A stretch of DNA of 64,000 nt from Ignavibacteria bacterium (GTDB lineage Bacteria > Bacteroidota > Ignavibacteria > Ignavibacteriales > Ignavibacteriaceae). Below the pieces are notes generated by a model. It did not search any database, was not told the DNA's origin, and saw nothing but the letters and a program-made list of their open reading frames with translations. Numbering within the stretch: the first letter of the stretch is position 1; every line of letters starts with the position of its first letter. Position numbers and translations under genes: made by a program. This document shows, piece after piece, positions 46,007 to 54,449 of the stretch. The stretch is taken from contig JAFLBV010000001.1 in NCBI GenBank assembly GCA_017302895.1, positions 620,001 through 684,000 of the forward strand. Direction: 5' to 3'.

Positions 46007-48133
46007 ATGAAAAAACTCTTCTTTTTAGTCATTTTTGTACTTGGTTTAAGTGCAGTTTTTGCACAAAAAGAAACCAAAGCACCAAAAGACACCATCGAGA
46101 TGAAATACCGCCTCGATGATGTTGTCATCACCGCAACTAGAGTCGGTGAAAAAATTATTGATATCCCCTACCCTGTTTACAGAATGGACAACAGTGCATA
46201 CACATTCGATAAAAAAACATCTGTAAATGAGGTTTTGGCGGGTGTCCCGGGACTTTTCATGCAATCCCGCTACGGAAACCATGATGTCAGAATGTCAATC
46301 AGAGGATTTGGAAGCCGGTCCAACTCCGGAATCAGAGGTATAAGAATTTTGCTTGACGGTATTCCCGAGTCGGAACCCGACGGACAAACCCGCATCGAGG
46401 CAATCGACTTCAATTCCATCGGATCAATAGAACTTGTTCGCGGAAGTGCTTCATCTCTCTATACAAATGCCCCCGGGGGAGTGGTGAACTTCATCAATGA
46501 GATCAATTTCCCCTCATCTTTTGTCACACAGTTCAATGAATTCGGGGAGTTCGGTCTAAGGAGAAATGGAGTAAAACTCGGTGTAAAATCGGATGATACA
46601 AAATTTATGGTTTCATATAATTACCACAACTTTGCGGGTTACAGACAACATTCCGAGGATTTCTGGAATATCCTTAATACAGTCCTTGAAACAAAATTGA
46701 CAGAAGTATCAAAACTTTCTCTCTTTGGTTACTCCGCCACGGGAACAATCAAACTCCCCGGTTCCCTGAAAAAATCGGAATTTGACCTCGACCCGTACCA
46801 GGCTGCGAAGACCGAAAAAGACTATGATTATTACAGACTCTCAAACAAAGGAAGATTGGGGATCAAATTCGAGACTTCGTTTGATGAAAAAAGGAACAAC
46901 GAATTTGAAATAACGGGATATGTCACACTTAAATATTTCGAAAGAGCCCAAAAAACCGTCAGAATCTTCAACCGCTACGGGATGGGAGCTTCGACGAGAT
47001 ATACCAACAAGTCAAAAATCGCCGGATTCAGCAATACCTTCTCAGTCGGCGGCGACCTTTTCTACCAGACAGGTCCTATCGAAGAATACAACAACATCAA
47101 CGGTATGAAAGGTGACAATCTCCTCACCCTGGTCGATGAAACGATTCAGAATGCAGGATTCTTCCTCCAGGAAAGATTCGAACTTATCCCTGACAAATTT
47201 GCTCTCCTTCTGACGGGCAGATATGATAATGTAACATTTGCGGCTAAGAACAGGCTTTTGGGTTCGCAGGATGACAGAAAAAAATATGAGGCATTCACAC
47301 CCAAACTCGCTCTGAATTATAAACTGACACCATATCTTTCCCTTTATACTTCATACGGGCTAAGTTTCGACTCCCCTGCCGGCAACGAACTTGACAACTA
47401 TCCGACAAGTTCGAACCAGGGAAAAATCTACAACCCTGATCTCGAGGCACAGAAGTCAAAAAACTTTGAGTTTGGTGCCAAGGGAAACCTGATTTTCTCT
47501 CAGGGACTCTTCAACTACCTCTTCTTCGAGGGTACTTTTTTCAATATCATGATCGATAATGAAATTGTTCCTTTTGAAGTTTTGGGAAGTGTTTTCTATC
47601 GTAATTCTGCAAAAACCAACAGAACGGGTATCGAACTTGGTGCTGAAACAGCCATTTTAAAGGCTCTTGTGTTCAAGTTTTCCTACACCTTCAGCAGTTT
47701 CAACTACGATACATATACTGCGAGAGTGATTAAATTGGACAATCAAGGTAACTTTGTAACCCAGGATAAAGATTTCTCGGGTAAGATTGTGCCCTCAGTT
47801 CCAAAGCACAACTTCTACTTCTCGGCAGCATGGAGCAAAGACCTGACTGAAAATCTTACAGGATTTGTTAAGGGGTCTGTAGTGCATATCTCTGACATGT
47901 ACACAGACGATGCAAATTCGGAAAGCAACCCCTCCTACACTCTGTTGAATTCCGTTCTTGGTCTCGATCTCAAGGTTAAAAATCTCAATTTCATGCTCTC
48001 GGGTGGTGTAAATAATATCCTCGATAAAAGATACGCAGCCTTCCTTAACATAAATTCAACTTCTGCCAGATTTTATGAACTCGGTGAACCAAGAAATGCG
48101 TTTATATCTTTTACAATGGGATACAGGTTTTAA
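46007..48133 (+). CDS. TonB-dependent outer-membrane receptor
   Basis: 708 residues: signal peptide (1-19, cut after VFA), a TonB-box-like region (DDVVITATRVGEK), the plug domain (about 45-155: NEVLAGVPGLFMQSRYGNHD, MSIRGFGSRSNSGIRGIRILLDGIPE, SIELVRGSASSLYTNAPGGVVNF) and a ~22-strand barrel ending in an aromatic residue (FISFTMGYRF). It lacks the N-terminal carboxypeptidase-like domain of SusC types, so it is more like siderophore or metal-chelate receptors (FecA/aerobactin style). Substrate cannot be read. An 8-bp tandem repeat begins at its stop codon. Confidence 0.92.
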   Translation: MKKLFFLVIFVLGLSAVFAQKETKAPKDTIEMKYRLDDVVITATRVGEKIIDIPYPVYRMDNSAYTFDKKTSVNEVLAGVPGLFMQSRYGNHDVRMSIRGFGSRSNSGIRGIRILLDGIPESEPDGQTRIEAIDFNSIGSIELVRGSASSLYTNAPGGVVNFINEINFPSSFVTQFNEFGEFGLRRNGVKLGVKSDDTKFMVSYNYHNFAGYRQHSEDFWNILNTVLETKLTEVSKLSLFGYSATGTIKLPGSLKKSEFDLDPYQAAKTEKDYDYYRLSNKGRLGIKFETSFDEKRNNEFEITGYVTLKYFERAQKTVRIFNRYGMGASTRYTNKSKIAGFSNTFSVGGDLFYQTGPIEEYNNINGMKGDNLLTLVDETIQNAGFFLQERFELIPDKFALLLTGRYDNVTFAAKNRLLGSQDDRKKYEAFTPKLALNYKLTPYLSLYTSYGLSFDSPAGNELDNYPTSSNQGKIYNPDLEAQKSKNFEFGAKGNLIFSQGLFNYLFFEGTFFNIMIDNEIVPFEVLGSVFYRNSAKTNRTGIELGAETAILKALVFKFSYTFSSFNYDTYTARVIKLDNQGNFVTQDKDFSGKIVPSVPKHNFYFSAAWSKDLTENLTGFVKGSVVHISDMYTDDANSESNPSYTLLNSVLGLDLKVKNLNFMLSGGVNNILDKRYAAFLNINSTSARFYELGEPRNAFISFTMGYRF

Positions 48134-48174
48134 TGCAGTAATGCAGTAATCCAATAATGTAGTAATGCAGTAAT
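48131..48174. repeat. 8-bp tandem repeat at the end of the TonB receptor gene
   Basis: Five 8-bp units beginning at the stop codon: TAATGCAG twice, TAATCCAA, TAATGTAG, TAATGCAG, then a final TAAT. Every unit offers a TAA in the same register modulo 8, giving stops in several frames. Confidence 0.7.
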
Positions 48175-48185
48175 TTTCCGTATGA

Positions 48186-48201
48186 GGGGCATTCGTGCCC
48201 C
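48186..48201 (+). terminator. Hairpin after TonB receptor gene
   Basis: GGGGCA-TTCG-TGCCCC is a perfect 6-bp stem with a stable TTCG tetraloop, followed by TTTGCG. The T run is short, so termination strength is uncertain. Confidence 0.5.
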
Positions 48202-48251
48202 TTTGCGATCTTTGCGTCCTCTGCGGTTTTTATAAAATAACGGAATATTAA

Positions 48252-49892
48252 ATGTCACTTATACATACCGGATACTTTTTTAAGAAGGTTTTCCACCTCT
48301 TTGCATTTCTATGTTTATTAACCGTTGTTTCAGCTCAAAATTATACCCGTTTGGGTATCCCCAACTATCCTATATTTCCTTCTGCAGTCACACAAACTGA
48401 AGTCGTGGCTACCGTTAATCACAACTTCCCTGACATGATATTTGTATCAGCAAATGCCATCAGTTTTTCCCCGCAGTTTTTTGTCAGTGAGGGTATATAT
48501 GTCTCGACCAATGGTGGAACCTCCTTTTTCGGAAGCGATACCTGTTCGGGTGGTCCCTCGATAGCTTTTCACGGTGGTGACCCGGGGGTGGTTATCGATA
48601 AAAACGGCACATTTGTCCTGACCCGAAACGGTAAAATACCCCTTTACGGACTTTATTCGCACAGATCAACTGATCAGGGAAGGACATGGTCGAATGCAAA
48701 ATCAATTACAAATATTGAACTCGAAAGGGCGTGGCTTGCTTCCGATAATTCTCCGGCAAGTCCTTATTATGGAAGAATTTATGTCGCATGGGTGAGATAC
48801 AGCCCCCCTTACCCTTTGGTTTTTGTTTATTCCGATGACGGTGGACAAAACTGGTCGGCAATACAACAAATCAACTCTCCAACTGACAGAAACTACGGGG
48901 GTGGACTTGTGGTTGATAACTCCGGAGTGGTCTATGCAGTCTGGGCAGCGGTTACATCTGTCTCACCATTTACGGAAAAATACACAGGTTTTGCAAAATC
49001 CACCAACGGTGGCACTTCCTGGACTGTAACCGAAAACGCTTTTGTAACCAATGGTATTCAGGGGGTACTCCCGACAAAACAGAATATTAGAGTAAACAGC
49101 AATCCCCAGCTTGCCATCGATCTTTCGGGCGGAGTGTCAAACGGCTGGCTTTATGTAATCACCACCCAAAAAAACACTTCTGTGGCGGGGTCTGATCCCG
49201 ATATCATATTTAATCGCTCGACGGACGGAGGAGCTACCTGGTCGGGTGGAATTCGAGTAAATCAGGATCCGCTAAACAACGGTAAAATCCAGTTCTTTCC
49301 TGCGATGACGGTGGATGAGTTCGGCGGGATCAATGTGATTTATTACGATGACAGAGCGACAACCTCTGACTCCGCAGGCGTTTTTCTTGCAAGGTCTCTC
49401 GACCATGGTACCACATGGACAGAGTATGAGATTTCAGACAGAAATTTTAAGCCAACCCCGATTGGCGGATTGGGACAGGGATATCAGGGAGACAACATCT
49501 CAATAGTTTACCGGCAAAACACCCTTCATCCTTTCTGGATGGACAACCGCTCGGGCATTTATCAGATTCAAACAATTAAAATCCCCCTTTCCACAGTCGG
49601 AATCGAAGAAAACTCTTTAGAAACCCCGGCAGATTTCAGAATGGGAAATGCAACACCAAATCCCTTCAATCCGCAAACTGGATTCACTCTCGATATCCCT
49701 GCATCATCTGATCTTCAGATTACCCTGTATGACAGCCGCGGAGCACTCATCAAAACCATTTTCAACGGAACAAAAGAACCGGGCACCCACCACTTCACAA
49801 TAGACGGATCAGGTCTCCCCTCGGGAGTCTATTTCGTGCAGGTTTTCGCCGGGAACAAGAGACTGGTGCAGAAGATTTTGCTTTTGAAGTAG
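48252..49892 (+). CDS. Secreted BNR-repeat (sialidase-like fold) protein with type IX sorting domain
   Basis: 546 residues with a signal peptide (hydrophobic stretch about 10-27, cut after VVSA), BNR/Asp-box repeats of a beta-propeller (YVSTNGGTSF, HRSTDQGRTWS, YSDDGGQNWS, KSTNGGTSWT, RSTDGGATWS, RSLDHGTTWT), and a C-terminal sorting domain (TPNPFNPQTGFTLDIPAS, LPSGVYFVQVFAG). Asp-box propellers occur in sialidases, but I see no clear catalytic Arg triad, so a binding or unknown glycan-active role is safer. Export by type IX is expected. Confidence 0.88.
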   Translation: MSLIHTGYFFKKVFHLFAFLCLLTVVSAQNYTRLGIPNYPIFPSAVTQTEVVATVNHNFPDMIFVSANAISFSPQFFVSEGIYVSTNGGTSFFGSDTCSGGPSIAFHGGDPGVVIDKNGTFVLTRNGKIPLYGLYSHRSTDQGRTWSNAKSITNIELERAWLASDNSPASPYYGRIYVAWVRYSPPYPLVFVYSDDGGQNWSAIQQINSPTDRNYGGGLVVDNSGVVYAVWAAVTSVSPFTEKYTGFAKSTNGGTSWTVTENAFVTNGIQGVLPTKQNIRVNSNPQLAIDLSGGVSNGWLYVITTQKNTSVAGSDPDIIFNRSTDGGATWSGGIRVNQDPLNNGKIQFFPAMTVDEFGGINVIYYDDRATTSDSAGVFLARSLDHGTTWTEYEISDRNFKPTPIGGLGQGYQGDNISIVYRQNTLHPFWMDNRSGIYQIQTIKIPLSTVGIEENSLETPADFRMGNATPNPFNPQTGFTLDIPASSDLQITLYDSRGALIKTIFNGTKEPGTHHFTIDGSGLPSGVYFVQVFAGNKRLVQKILLLK

Positions 49893-49998
49893 GGAGTTAA
49901 TTTTCCGGCATAAACCCATTTTTTCCGAATAAGCTTCTTTTCATTCTATATTCTCTTCAGGAAGTTAAAACTTTGCATAAATATTTTCCGGAAGATAT

Positions 49999-50436
49999 AT
50001 GATTACAAATGAACAACTTAATAAGATTTTTGTCACACAGAACGAGCAATTTGTGTCTGTCTTGGGGCAGAGTTATGTCGCAAGTATTCTGCAGGGAGAT
50101 ATAAGCAACGGGGTTCTGTTGCTTAGTAACGAGAGAGTATACCAAAAGGGGCGGGTCTTCAACCTGTTTGGACAAAGTTTTTATTCGGAATCGATAATCA
50201 ATGTTGCCGATATCACGGGTACCAGGTATGTCCAGTTGAGCAATCCGCGGCTTTTGATCTTATTCTTTTTGATCATTCCTTTGATTCTTTACTTTCTTTT
50301 TCGCAAGAGGCTATTCATAATTGAGCACCCGGGTGGATATGTCGCCGTAAAAGCAAGTTGGTATGATCCGAGAGAGATAAGGGAGTTCCAAAAGGCCATT
50401 TACAAACTTCAAGACAGCCGGCAACCTTACCGGTAA
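49999..50436 (+). CDS. PH-like domain split by a membrane hairpin (copy A)
   Basis: 145 residues. The pattern is FVSVLGQSYVASILQGDISN, LLLSNERVYQKG, then a hydrophobic hairpin (about 90-112), then RLFIIEHPGGYVAV and an amphipathic C-terminal helix. The same pattern appears twice in the next gene. It looks like a bacterial PH-type domain whose beta-sheet is interrupted by a two-helix membrane anchor. I do not recognise a named family. It is the first of three genes in a tight cluster (13 nt to the next). Confidence 0.7.
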   Translation: MITNEQLNKIFVTQNEQFVSVLGQSYVASILQGDISNGVLLLSNERVYQKGRVFNLFGQSFYSESIINVADITGTRYVQLSNPRLLILFFLIIPLILYFLFRKRLFIIEHPGGYVAVKASWYDPREIREFQKAIYKLQDSRQPYR

Positions 50437-50449
50437 CTGCGGGGAAACA

Positions 50450-51520
50450 ATGGCGACAGATTTTTCAAAGGTTTTACTCGACCCTGAAGAAAGAATCATC
50501 AAGGTAGTCGGACAAGGCTATATTGCCTCATTGATGGACGGGTCACTGGCTTCCACTTTTATAATCCTTACCGACAAACGAATATACTTCAGGGGTGTAC
50601 AATTTTCCCTGCCTCTGAATCGGGCGACAGAGAATAAAATTGTCCCCCTTCGTAAAGTCACCGGTGTAAAGTTTGTTACTACAGAGTTTTGGATTCGCAA
50701 GATACTGGGGTTGATTTTTTTCCCTCTTGGTATAGCCGGTATAGCTCTCTCTTTAAGCAACAATTTCCATCGTAATTTTGGTTTGCATGTGGTAGTGATA
50801 GCGCTTACCATCCTGCTTATTCAATTTTCAATTGGTTTTTTATTTGACGCATTTTTTGGGAAACAGAAAATGTTTATTGTTGAATACCCCGGCGGGTCAA
50901 TTGCCACCCTTGCCAAATTTTTCTCTGCGGCCGAGTTATATGATTTTCAACATTGTGTCTTCATTGAGAGATCAATTATGGCCGAAGGGAACAGCAACCC
51001 TGCAATCGACAGGGTGTTTCCAGATTCTGTCTCTCTTCCCTCAGATGTTAATATCCGAAAAATGTTGCACGATTGGGACGAGAGAGCTGTCTTCGCTTTG
51101 GGCGAGGGATACATAACGGGACTGCTAAAGGGGAGTCTCTCAAAAAATATAATGGTTGTTTCAAACAAAAGAGTTTACGCATATGGAAGGTTGTATAAAG
51201 GCGGGCTCAGACTTTCAGGCAGCCAGATAGTGGAGCTTAAAGATATCAGGGGAGCCAGATTCATCGAATATAAACCTACTCCCTATCTGATCCGGGCTAT
51301 AATTTGTCTGGGACTCTCCTGGCCTCTTATTCCATTCTTTTTTGCAGGAGTGTTTTATCTGATACTGTATTTTTTACGAAAAGACAAGCTGTTTCAAATC
51401 GACTACCCGGGTGGAACAACTGAGGTAAGCGTCAAACTTTATTCAAAAAGTGAGTTGAGAGCATTTATTAAAAAACTGAACATGATATCCAATATTGTCC
51501 GGGGATTGGAGGCAGCATAA
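50450..51520 (+). CDS. Tandem PH-like domains, each split by a membrane hairpin (copies B1, B2)
   Basis: 356 residues with two repeats of the domain in the preceding gene. B1: IIKVVGQGYIASLMDGSLAS, ILTDKRIYFRG, helices about 83-130, KMFIVEYPGGSIA. B2: VFALGEGYITGLLKGSLSK, VVSNKRVYAYG, helices about 275-305, KLFQIDYPGGTTE. Shared core: hydrophobic-G-(Q/E)-x-Y-(I/V), G-x-(L/I)-S, (S/T)-(N/D)-(K/E)-R-(V/I)-Y, and I-(E/D)-(Y/H)-PGG. The two halves and copy A evidently arose by duplication. The ribosome site overlaps GGGGAAACA before the ATG, and the stop overlaps the next start (TAATG). Function unknown; membrane-surface lipid or protein binding is a guess from the PH-like look. Confidence 0.72.
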   Translation: MATDFSKVLLDPEERIIKVVGQGYIASLMDGSLASTFIILTDKRIYFRGVQFSLPLNRATENKIVPLRKVTGVKFVTTEFWIRKILGLIFFPLGIAGIALSLSNNFHRNFGLHVVVIALTILLIQFSIGFLFDAFFGKQKMFIVEYPGGSIATLAKFFSAAELYDFQHCVFIERSIMAEGNSNPAIDRVFPDSVSLPSDVNIRKMLHDWDERAVFALGEGYITGLLKGSLSKNIMVVSNKRVYAYGRLYKGGLRLSGSQIVELKDIRGARFIEYKPTPYLIRAIICLGLSWPLIPFFFAGVFYLILYFLRKDKLFQIDYPGGTTEVSVKLYSKSELRAFIKKLNMISNIVRGLEAA

Positions 51521-51804
51521 TGGAAGCGGTACTCATATCTTTGGGGATTCTTCTCGGTATTGGCATTTTATATGTTTTATGGAAAATGTCAGTAATCATG
51601 CTTAGAGGATTTGTAGAGTTTATGATTTACTATCTGCCATCTATTGCCCTGGTTGCTTTGGGAATATTTATCAGCACAAAAGTTGTTGCTATTGGTGTAA
51701 TTCTGATTCTTTCGGGAGTCCTGATTAATTTTGTTCCAAAATATAAATGGCTCAGGGAGCGTGTATTCGACAGGATAATCCAAAAACTTCCGAAAGATTT
51801 GTAG
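51520..51804 (+). CDS. Small membrane protein of the PH-like cluster
   Basis: 94 residues with three hydrophobic segments (about 3-20, 30-48, 51-68) and a basic C-terminus (KYKWLRERVFDRIIQKLPKDL). Its ATG shares a base with the stop of the tandem PH-like gene (TAATG), so the two are translationally coupled and likely act together. No family recognised. Confidence 0.7.
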   Translation: MEAVLISLGILLGIGILYVLWKMSVIMLRGFVEFMIYYLPSIALVALGIFISTKVVAIGVILILSGVLINFVPKYKWLRERVFDRIIQKLPKDL

Positions 51805-51868
51805 TCTTAGTGAAGCTGAATGCCCCCGAACAGGCATTTAAAATACCTGCACGGGGTATCATATGAAA

Positions 51869-54223
51869 CTATTTCAAAAGGAGCATCTTTCTGGTCATGG
51901 TAAAATTGCCTGCCGAGATTCTGTAGAAGTAAACACCTGATGCAAGGGAATATTTTGCTGCATCTATCGTGAAACTATGGTATCCTGCCTCTTTAGACTC
52001 ATTAAAAATCGTTGCAACTTCCCTGCCTTGTGAGTTGTATAGTTTTACACTCACAAATCCACCAACAGGTAAGGAGTAATCAACCGTTGTTGCCGGATTA
52101 AACGGGTTCGGGTAGTTTGCACTCAATGAATATTCTTGAGGGATTCCGGATTCAACTTTTATTTCTGCAGAATATTCAAAACTGCCATCTGTGTCAATTT
52201 GTTTCAGACGATAGAAAACGGTACCATTTACAGAAGGCTGATCGGTGAACGAATAGTATTTTGGTGAGTTGGTGGTGTAGTGACCCTCAATGAAGGCGAT
52301 CTTCTGCCAAAGTGATCCCGGTGTTTTCCTTTCCACTTCGAAACCTGCGTTGGAGATTTCAGTTGCGGTTTCCCAGTTGAGGGTGATACCGGCGGCAGTC
52401 GCGCGGGCTGTGAATGATATCAACTCGACCGGCAGGGGGTTAAGCCCGTTCTTTTCCCACAAGAGATACATGTAGCCATCATTATAGCCCTCTTCTCTTG
52501 ACCAGACAGAAGTATTATAGTTCGCAGCAATGAAAACACTCTGATCTTTCATTTCCGAGGTCCATTTAGCTACTCCGCGGTCTACTGGAGCGGCACCGAG
52601 GTCGGCTGTGAATGCAGGTTCACCGAAGAGCGTACCGTCCAAAACCGGGTCGATCTGATTCACAATGGTTGTGCCGGATGTTTCATTCAATTTATAGTAA
52701 GAAACAAGGTTTCCCCAATTTGGGTGATCTGAGGTTACGTATCGATACTTCCACTCATTAATAGTATCTTTGTTGAGCGCCACAGACCAGATCCGCACCT
52801 CATCGATCATTCCGTTAAAGTATGGATCGGCTTCGAATTGTGAACGCCCAAAGTAATTATTGAAAGTGGCTCCCAAATTAAAAGGTCGTGGTGCAAGTGC
52901 CTCATTTGAATCCGCTAACACGCCATTGATATATAGTCTTGCTGTAGTTGAGGGAGTGTCTATGGTAATCGCGATGTGGTTCCAGGTATTCTGTGCAAGA
53001 GGTGCGGAAGCATTAATCCCCTGTTCGCCTGAAACGCCGCTTGTCGTGATTGCGAACCTGGGATTCCCACCGTATGAAGGAGTGAAATACATATACCCGC
53101 TTGTATCGTTTCCAAAATCAAAAACCCTCTGCCCCGGGTCGCCGCCTGCCCAGTAAACCCACGCTTCGATTGTAAACTCTTCGGGGAAAGCAGTAAGATC
53201 GAGAGGAATAATCGCATGATCATCAATGCCGTCGAATTGTAAAGCCCTGAGTTGATTGAAGTAGCCCTGCACTTCAGCGTCCCATAAAACATCCGTAATG
53301 GTAACATTGTTTTCGACAAACCCCACTGCGGGCGCTGAATTTGACCGGGCCATAAGAGAGGATGAAGTATAGCACCGGATTATTGAAGTATTTTCCATCG
53401 CGTAGCCGACAATTCCACCACGGAATTGGCCGATGAAGCTTGCAGTGCCATTGTAACCTGTCACTGCCCCTCTGAAATATGAATCTTCGATTAAACCGTT
53501 GAAAGCGGGAGAGGTTGAAGAGAGGAGTTTCCCCGCGATGCCTCCCGAGTAGCTTCCTGAGAGAGGACCAACCTCAACATTTGTGAGCGCCAGGCATTGT
53601 TCTATCCTTACAGCTTCACCTGCGATGCCTCCACGAGTAAGCCCGCCCGTAATTTTGCCTCCTGTCACGGAACATCGCCTGATTACGGAATTGGGGCCAA
53701 TCTGATTCCCGACAATTCCACCTGAGCTATAAACTTCAGTGCCGGTAATGTGTCCGCTACCCAGCATTATCACTCTACAGTCCTCAATTAATCCTGCTGA
53801 AGTTATCGCGATACCCCCGAAGTATATTCCCACACTATCCGGTATCGTTACGGTGCAATTCTGTACTTTCCCTCCATCCAAAACACTGTGTACAAAAACA
53901 GAACCCGTTGCAAGAACGATGTTCAAATTTTTAACTGTACCTGATACATTTTCGAAGAGAGAACTGGCAAAATTGGAAACGGTAAAATTATTTCCATCGT
54001 ATGTCCCCCGGATGTCCATTGAGCCTGAACCGGGCAATTCAAGATTCACCGTTTGTTTGTAAAACCATATTCCTGTGGTATCGATTTCGCGAATATAATT
54101 AAAGTCGCCCGCATCGCTGATTAAGAAAGGATCACTTTCAGTTCCGCTTCCGGCCAACTGGGGAAAAATAATTTTGTTAAATAGTGTGAAAAGTAATAAA
54201 AGGCGAAGTGCTGCTCCTGGCAT
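51869..54223 (-). CDS. Secreted LamG protein with GLUG-like repeats and type IX sorting domain
   Basis: 784 residues: signal peptide (1-22 or so), a beta-helix-like first third with GLUG-type repeats (SDPFLISDAGDFNYI, GGIVGNQ, GGIAGEAV, GGIAGKLL, GGIVGYAM), a LamG/concanavalin-like domain (about 330-500: FTIEAWVYWAGGDPGQRVFDFGN, WNHIAITIDTPSTTARLYINGVL, GMIDEVRIWSVAL), a fibronectin-like spacer after LPVELISFTA, and the sorting tail (YPNPFNPATTVDYSLPVGG, LASGVYFYRISAG). It is exported and probably binds carbohydrate or protein on the outside. The spacer shares near-identical DNA with the next gene. Confidence 0.88.
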   Translation of the reverse strand: MPGAALRLLLLFTLFNKIIFPQLAGSGTESDPFLISDAGDFNYIREIDTTGIWFYKQTVNLELPGSGSMDIRGTYDGNNFTVSNFASSLFENVSGTVKNLNIVLATGSVFVHSVLDGGKVQNCTVTIPDSVGIYFGGIAITSAGLIEDCRVIMLGSGHITGTEVYSSGGIVGNQIGPNSVIRRCSVTGGKITGGLTRGGIAGEAVRIEQCLALTNVEVGPLSGSYSGGIAGKLLSSTSPAFNGLIEDSYFRGAVTGYNGTASFIGQFRGGIVGYAMENTSIIRCYTSSSLMARSNSAPAVGFVENNVTITDVLWDAEVQGYFNQLRALQFDGIDDHAIIPLDLTAFPEEFTIEAWVYWAGGDPGQRVFDFGNDTSGYMYFTPSYGGNPRFAITTSGVSGEQGINASAPLAQNTWNHIAITIDTPSTTARLYINGVLADSNEALAPRPFNLGATFNNYFGRSQFEADPYFNGMIDEVRIWSVALNKDTINEWKYRYVTSDHPNWGNLVSYYKLNETSGTTIVNQIDPVLDGTLFGEPAFTADLGAAPVDRGVAKWTSEMKDQSVFIAANYNTSVWSREEGYNDGYMYLLWEKNGLNPLPVELISFTARATAAGITLNWETATEISNAGFEVERKTPGSLWQKIAFIEGHYTTNSPKYYSFTDQPSVNGTVFYRLKQIDTDGSFEYSAEIKVESGIPQEYSLSANYPNPFNPATTVDYSLPVGGFVSVKLYNSQGREVATIFNESKEAGYHSFTIDAAKYSLASGVYFYRISAGNFTMTRKMLLLK
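52150..52353 (-). repeat. Near-identical tract shared with 54729-54932
   Basis: About 200 nt inside the spacer/fibronectin-like part of two LamG genes differ at only a handful of positions, mostly silent; the encoded peptides differ by one residue (L versus Q before WQKIAF). Outside it the genes diverge strongly. Confidence 0.75.
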
Positions 54224-54334
54224 CTTGATTCCTTTTGATTAATAAAACAGGTTAAAAACGACCACGAATTTACATATGCAATATACAAAACACAAAAAAT
54301 TATTTTGCGGTTTCCTAAAGTGGTATTTTTTATT

Positions 54335-54350
54335 TAACCTGATCAGGTTA
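54335..54350. repeat. 16-bp perfect palindrome
   Basis: TAACCTGATCAGGTTA reads the same on both strands and sits in the 226-nt gap between the two LamG genes, upstream of the first. The core CCTGATCAGG also occurs at 28231. It could be an operator; no regulator is assigned. Confidence 0.45.
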
Positions 54351-54449
54351 TTATTTATTAAGGTTATAAATAGAACGAAAAGGGAGGAACTTCTTCGGGG
54401 CAGATGTAAAATCTACCCCGGAAAAGGTGTTGATAAAGGAAAATATTTT

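Noticed and set aside
48252..49892. True sialidase
   Set aside because: Asp-box repeats are present but I cannot identify the catalytic Arg triad and Tyr/Glu pair, so only the fold is claimed.
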